Origin: Defluviitaleaceae bacterium
Lineage (GTDB): Bacteria > Bacillota > Clostridia > Lachnospirales > WRAX01
Length of the DNA: 6,907 bases
Assembly (NCBI GenBank): GCA_009781815.1
Contig: WQVB01000066.1
Span: 1 to 6,907 of the forward strand
Reading direction: 5' to 3'
The notes under the pieces were generated by a model. It saw only the letters and a list, made by a program, of their open reading frames with translations, was not told where the DNA came from and did not search any database. Shown piece after piece: positions 4,772 through 6,907 of this stretch. The number at the start of each line of letters is the position of its first letter. Position 1 is the first letter of the stretch. A program made the position numbers and the translations under genes.

Positions 4772-5675
4772 TTGCTTTGTCCTCCTTATAAAGGCTGTTA
4801 AAGTATTGCTCTAGGGTATATTTTCGCTCAGACAAAAACTTTATTTGAAAGCTTTTCATCATGGTCATAAACTGGTTTATGTTTTCGTCGTGTAGCTGGA
4901 TTATAACTTGGTCTTGTTCAGGGCGTTTTTCACTAATTGTAAAGATTTTAGAATCTTGGGCGATAAAACGCTGATATTCATCATTTGACACAAACTCAAG
5001 TTTAAAGGTTTTTACCTCATTATGGCGTATTTCTTTGGTGGATTTTATGTCGATTATTCTACCTTCTTTTATCGAGGCCACCTTGTGGCAAGTGTCCTCC
5101 ACCTCTTCAAAAAGATGGGTAGACATTAGGATGGTTTTGCCCTTTTTCTTCTCCTCATTAAGCAAATCCATCACCCCTACACGCATTAGAGGGTCAAGGC
5201 CTGTTGTTGGCTCATCTAAAATGAGTATTTGCGGGTCTGCCATAAAAGCGGCAACAATGGCTGTTTTTTGCTTCATCCCCTTAGACATTCGCTTAAGGTT
5301 TGCCGTAGGGTCAAGCTGTAAAATGTCTATAATGCGGTTGGCATATGTCATGTCTTTTAGACCCAACAGCTGAGCTTGGCTTTGCAAAAAAGCATTGCCT
5401 GTAGCCTCATCTGGAAAGGCGATCTCCCCAGGCACATAGCCTATGTATTTTTTAATTTCTGCCGAATCCTCCCAGCAATTTAGCCCATCTACAGTCGCCG
5501 TGCCTTTATCAGGCCTTAAAAAACCCATTATATGGCGGATGGTGGTTGTTTTGCCTGCTCCATTTGTGCCTACAAAGCCAAAAACCTCACCTTTTTCGAT
5601 GTTAAGGTTAATGTCAAAAATGCCACGGCCGTCGCCATAATCTTTCGTTATGTTTTCAAGCTTAATTAGCGGCAT
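4764..5675 (-). CDS. ABC transporter ATP-binding protein, second of a tandem pair
   Basis: This is a cytoplasmic ATPase subunit that should power the permease encoded just downstream. The 303-aa product has Walker A GTNGAGKT (36-43), signature SKGMKQK (131-137), Walker B LILDEP (151-156), D-loop GLD and switch His187. About 80 residues follow the nucleotide-binding domain and end RKYTLEQYFNSLYKEDK, which matches the paralogue's tail in pattern. An ATG seven codons upstream is possible. The chosen start has AAGGAGG (5685-5691) nine bases before it, aligns exactly with the paralogue's N-terminus (PLIKLENITKDYG versus PVLEIKNLTKDYG) and places every motif at the same residue number. It overlaps the upstream gene by 14 nt and the permease by 8 nt. 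The usual Q-loop Gln is replaced in GYVPGE (79-84), as in its paralogue. The substrate cannot be told from sequence. Confidence 0.93.
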   Translation of the reverse strand: MPLIKLENITKDYGDGRGIFDINLNIEKGEVFGFVGTNGAGKTTTIRHIMGFLRPDKGTATVDGLNCWEDSAEIKKYIGYVPGEIAFPDEATGNAFLQSQAQLLGLKDMTYANRIIDILQLDPTANLKRMSKGMKQKTAIVAAFMADPQILILDEPTTGLDPLMRVGVMDLLNEEKKKGKTILMSTHLFEEVEDTCHKVASIKEGRIIDIKSTKEIRHNEVKTFKLEFVSNDEYQRFIAQDSKIFTISEKRPEQDQVIIQLHDENINQFMTMMKSFQIKFLSERKYTLEQYFNSLYKEDKANV

Positions 5676-6639
5676 GGGCAAAAACCTCCTTTGCATCGTC
5701 TACGCTTTTCTTTCTGTCGTAAAAATTCATAAAATAATCTTCTAAAGTGAATTTTATTTCAGAAAAAAACTTAAGCTGATAGTTAGACAAAATCTCCAAA
5801 AATTGGTTGATGCTTGTGTCGCACACTCTTATGTTGGCTTGGTTGCGGTGTGCTTTTATGGAGGCGATTTTAAAGGTTGCGGCATCATCCATAGTCGAGA
5901 TAAAGCCTAAAGCTTTAGCATCAGCACAAAATCTCTCAAACTCTTGATTATTGCCAAACTCTATCTTAAAAGTTTTATTTTCAGAATGTTTTAAATCCGC
6001 CGCAACAAAGCTAGAAACCAGCCTGCCGTCTTTGATGATAGATATTTTATCGCAAGTTGCATCCACCTCAGAAAAAATATGGCTAGACAACAATATAGTT
6101 TTACCTCTCTCTTTCTCAGCTTTGATAAATTGGATGAAGATATCTTGCATAACGGGGTCAAGGCCGCTTGTGGGCTCATCCAGCACCAAGATGTCTGGGT
6201 CGTGCATAAAGGCGGTTACAATGGCTAGTTTTCGCTTCATCCCTAAAGACATTCGTTTTAGGGAGCCTTTAGGCTCAAGCTCAAACTGCTTTATCAAAGT
6301 TTGGGTGTATGACATATCGCTCATACCACGCAAATCCGCCATCATTTTGATGAATTGGTTGCCTGTTAGGTTTTCAGGCAGGGCTATCTCGCCAGGTAGA
6401 TAGCCTAGGGTTTTTTGTATTTGGTGATAGTTGCTCCAGCTGTCTTTGCCATTTACTAATGTCTCGCCTTTTTGCGGCTTAGAAAAGCCCATTATATGGC
6501 GTATGGTAGTTGTTTTGCCAGCACCATTTGGCCCTAAAAAGCCATAACACTCGCCAGCATCTACATTAAAATCAACATCAAAAACACCACGGCCAAAGCC
6601 ATAGTCTTTCGTTAAGTTTTTTATCTCAAGCACAGGCAT
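5662..6639 (-). CDS. ABC transporter ATP-binding protein, first of a tandem pair
   Basis: This is the first gene of the exporter operon and encodes a cytoplasmic ATPase of 325 aa. Motifs are Walker A GPNGAGKT (36-43), GYLPGE in the Q-loop region (79-84), signature SLGMKRK (131-137), Walker B ILVLDEP (150-156), D-loop GLD and switch His187. The C-terminal extension (about 220-325) carries FFSEIKFTLEDYFMNFY (291-307), the counterpart of the paralogue's tail, plus some 18 extra residues. That extra tail (VDDAKEVFAHAAN) contains the ribosome binding site of the next gene, so it may exist partly for coupling. The ATG at 6637-6639 follows a modest AAAGGGG site. The two ATPases are clearly paralogues and probably pair as a heterodimer on the permease, or on permease dimers. 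The operon lies after a terminator and has its own A+T-rich promoter region. Confidence 0.94.
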   Translation of the reverse strand: MPVLEIKNLTKDYGFGRGVFDVDFNVDAGECYGFLGPNGAGKTTTIRHIMGFSKPQKGETLVNGKDSWSNYHQIQKTLGYLPGEIALPENLTGNQFIKMMADLRGMSDMSYTQTLIKQFELEPKGSLKRMSLGMKRKLAIVTAFMHDPDILVLDEPTSGLDPVMQDIFIQFIKAEKERGKTILLSSHIFSEVDATCDKISIIKDGRLVSSFVAADLKHSENKTFKIEFGNNQEFERFCADAKALGFISTMDDAATFKIASIKAHRNQANIRVCDTSINQFLEILSNYQLKFFSEIKFTLEDYFMNFYDRKKSVDDAKEVFAHAAN

Positions 6640-6659
6640 AGCTACACCCCTTTCAACCT

Positions 6660-6686
6660 ATAATAGTATCATAATAATTTTAACAA
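6660..6686 (-). promoter_or_regulatory. Candidate promoter of the ABC exporter operon
   Basis: On the minus strand TTGTTA (6681-6686) and TATTAT (6660-6665) could serve as -35 and -10 boxes, but with a short 15-bp spacer. A second possibility in the same A+T-rich stretch is TATTAT at 6671-6676 with a weak TTTCAT-like box 17 bp upstream. The location, between an upstream terminator and the operon start, makes a promoter here likely, but the exact boxes are uncertain. Confidence 0.4.
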
Positions 6687-6697
6687 AAGATGAATGA

Positions 6698-6733
6698 AAA
6701 CCACCGCTATTTTATTACATAAGGCGGTGGTTT
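6698..6733 (-). terminator. Intrinsic terminator of the partial upstream gene
   Basis: AAACCACCGC and GCGGTGGTTT form a perfect 10-bp stem (6698-6707 with 6724-6733) around a 16-base loop. On the minus strand the stem ends in a run of T (GGTTTTC), followed by another T-rich patch (CTTTTG). It begins 5 bp after the stop codon of the gene at 6739, so it should end that transcript before the ABC operon. The T-run is short, so some read-through is possible. Confidence 0.75.
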
Positions 6734-6738
6734 GAGTG

Positions 6739-6907
6739 CTACTCTCGTAAAAAATAATGTAAATCATCTTGCCCAAAAAGTTTAACACGCCCTAAGGCTT
6801 GAAAAGCGTGGATATAGCTTCTACGCCAGATACCATAAAGTGTTGTAAAATCATTGTATCTATCAACGAAGTGATTTTCTGTTAGTGCGTTAAAATGTTG
6901 AGCGAAA
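6739..6907 (-). CDS. Unrecognised protein, C-terminal 55 residues only
   Basis: An open frame enters from beyond the right edge and ends at a TAG (6739-6741). The visible residues start FAQHFNALTENHF and end QDDLHYFLRE. The piece is rich in aromatic and basic residues (YGIWRRSYIHAFQALGRVKLFG), probably helical, with no membrane segment. An intrinsic terminator begins 5 bp after the stop, which supports a real gene end. I do not recognise the family. Regulators often precede exporter operons, but nothing here shows a regulator fold, and the terminator separates it from the operon. Confidence 0.75.
   Translation of the reverse strand, partial: FAQHFNALTENHFVDRYNDFTTLYGIWRRSYIHAFQALGRVKLFGQDDLHYFLRE

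Noticed and set aside
5951..6403. 150-codon plus-strand frame inside the first ATPase gene
   Set aside because: It is antisense to the Walker B and signature region, whose conservation belongs to the ATPase. A similar antisense frame appears over the paralogue at 5035-5373, as expected from shared codon bias.

Overview
The window looks like chromosomal DNA of a low-to-moderate G+C anaerobic Bacillota, most likely a clostridial or Lachnospirales-type organism. The reasons are strong AGGAGG ribosome binding sites at nearly every start, the divergent form of the NAD+-dependent DNA ligase, a clostridial-style DHFR, and an ABC-2 exporter operon of the kind common in that group. This placement is an inference from gene style and was not tested by any search.

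Layout. The left end (1-141) holds the tip of one palindromic element and a decayed copy of a second kind. A 51-codon minus-strand gene of unknown function (142-297) is divergent from ligA (373-2322, plus strand) across a 75-bp shared control region. Between ligA and the convergent dfrA (2808-3323, minus) are 485 bp with no gene. This stretch holds a composite nested palindrome (2372-2553), a second copy of the last 39 bp of ligA (2565-2603) and another nested palindrome (2645-2782). A related palindrome (3356-3511) fills the space between dfrA and the ABC operon. On the minus strand from 6639 to 3521 come two tandem paralogous ABC ATPases and one ABC-2 permease, overlapping by 14 and 8 nt and probably translationally coupled. 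The right end has an intrinsic terminator (6698-6733) and the last 55 codons of an unrecognised minus-strand gene that runs out of the window.

How the genes fit together. The two ATPases and the permease form one operon and presumably one membrane export complex of unknown substrate. ligA (DNA joining) and dfrA (tetrahydrofolate supply) are housekeeping genes with no evident link to it or to each other.

The most interesting signal is the repeat system. In two copies each arm is itself a small hairpin (8-bp stem, CTTGA loop), and two arms form a larger inverted repeat. The copies differ by base changes that are compensated in both stem strands of the hairpins. A third repeat type has unrelated arms but shares pieces of the same core. 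This resembles REP/BIME-type or MITE-like mobile palindromes. The second notable point is a ligase that keeps the catalytic lysine but appears to have lost several residues conserved in standard LigA.
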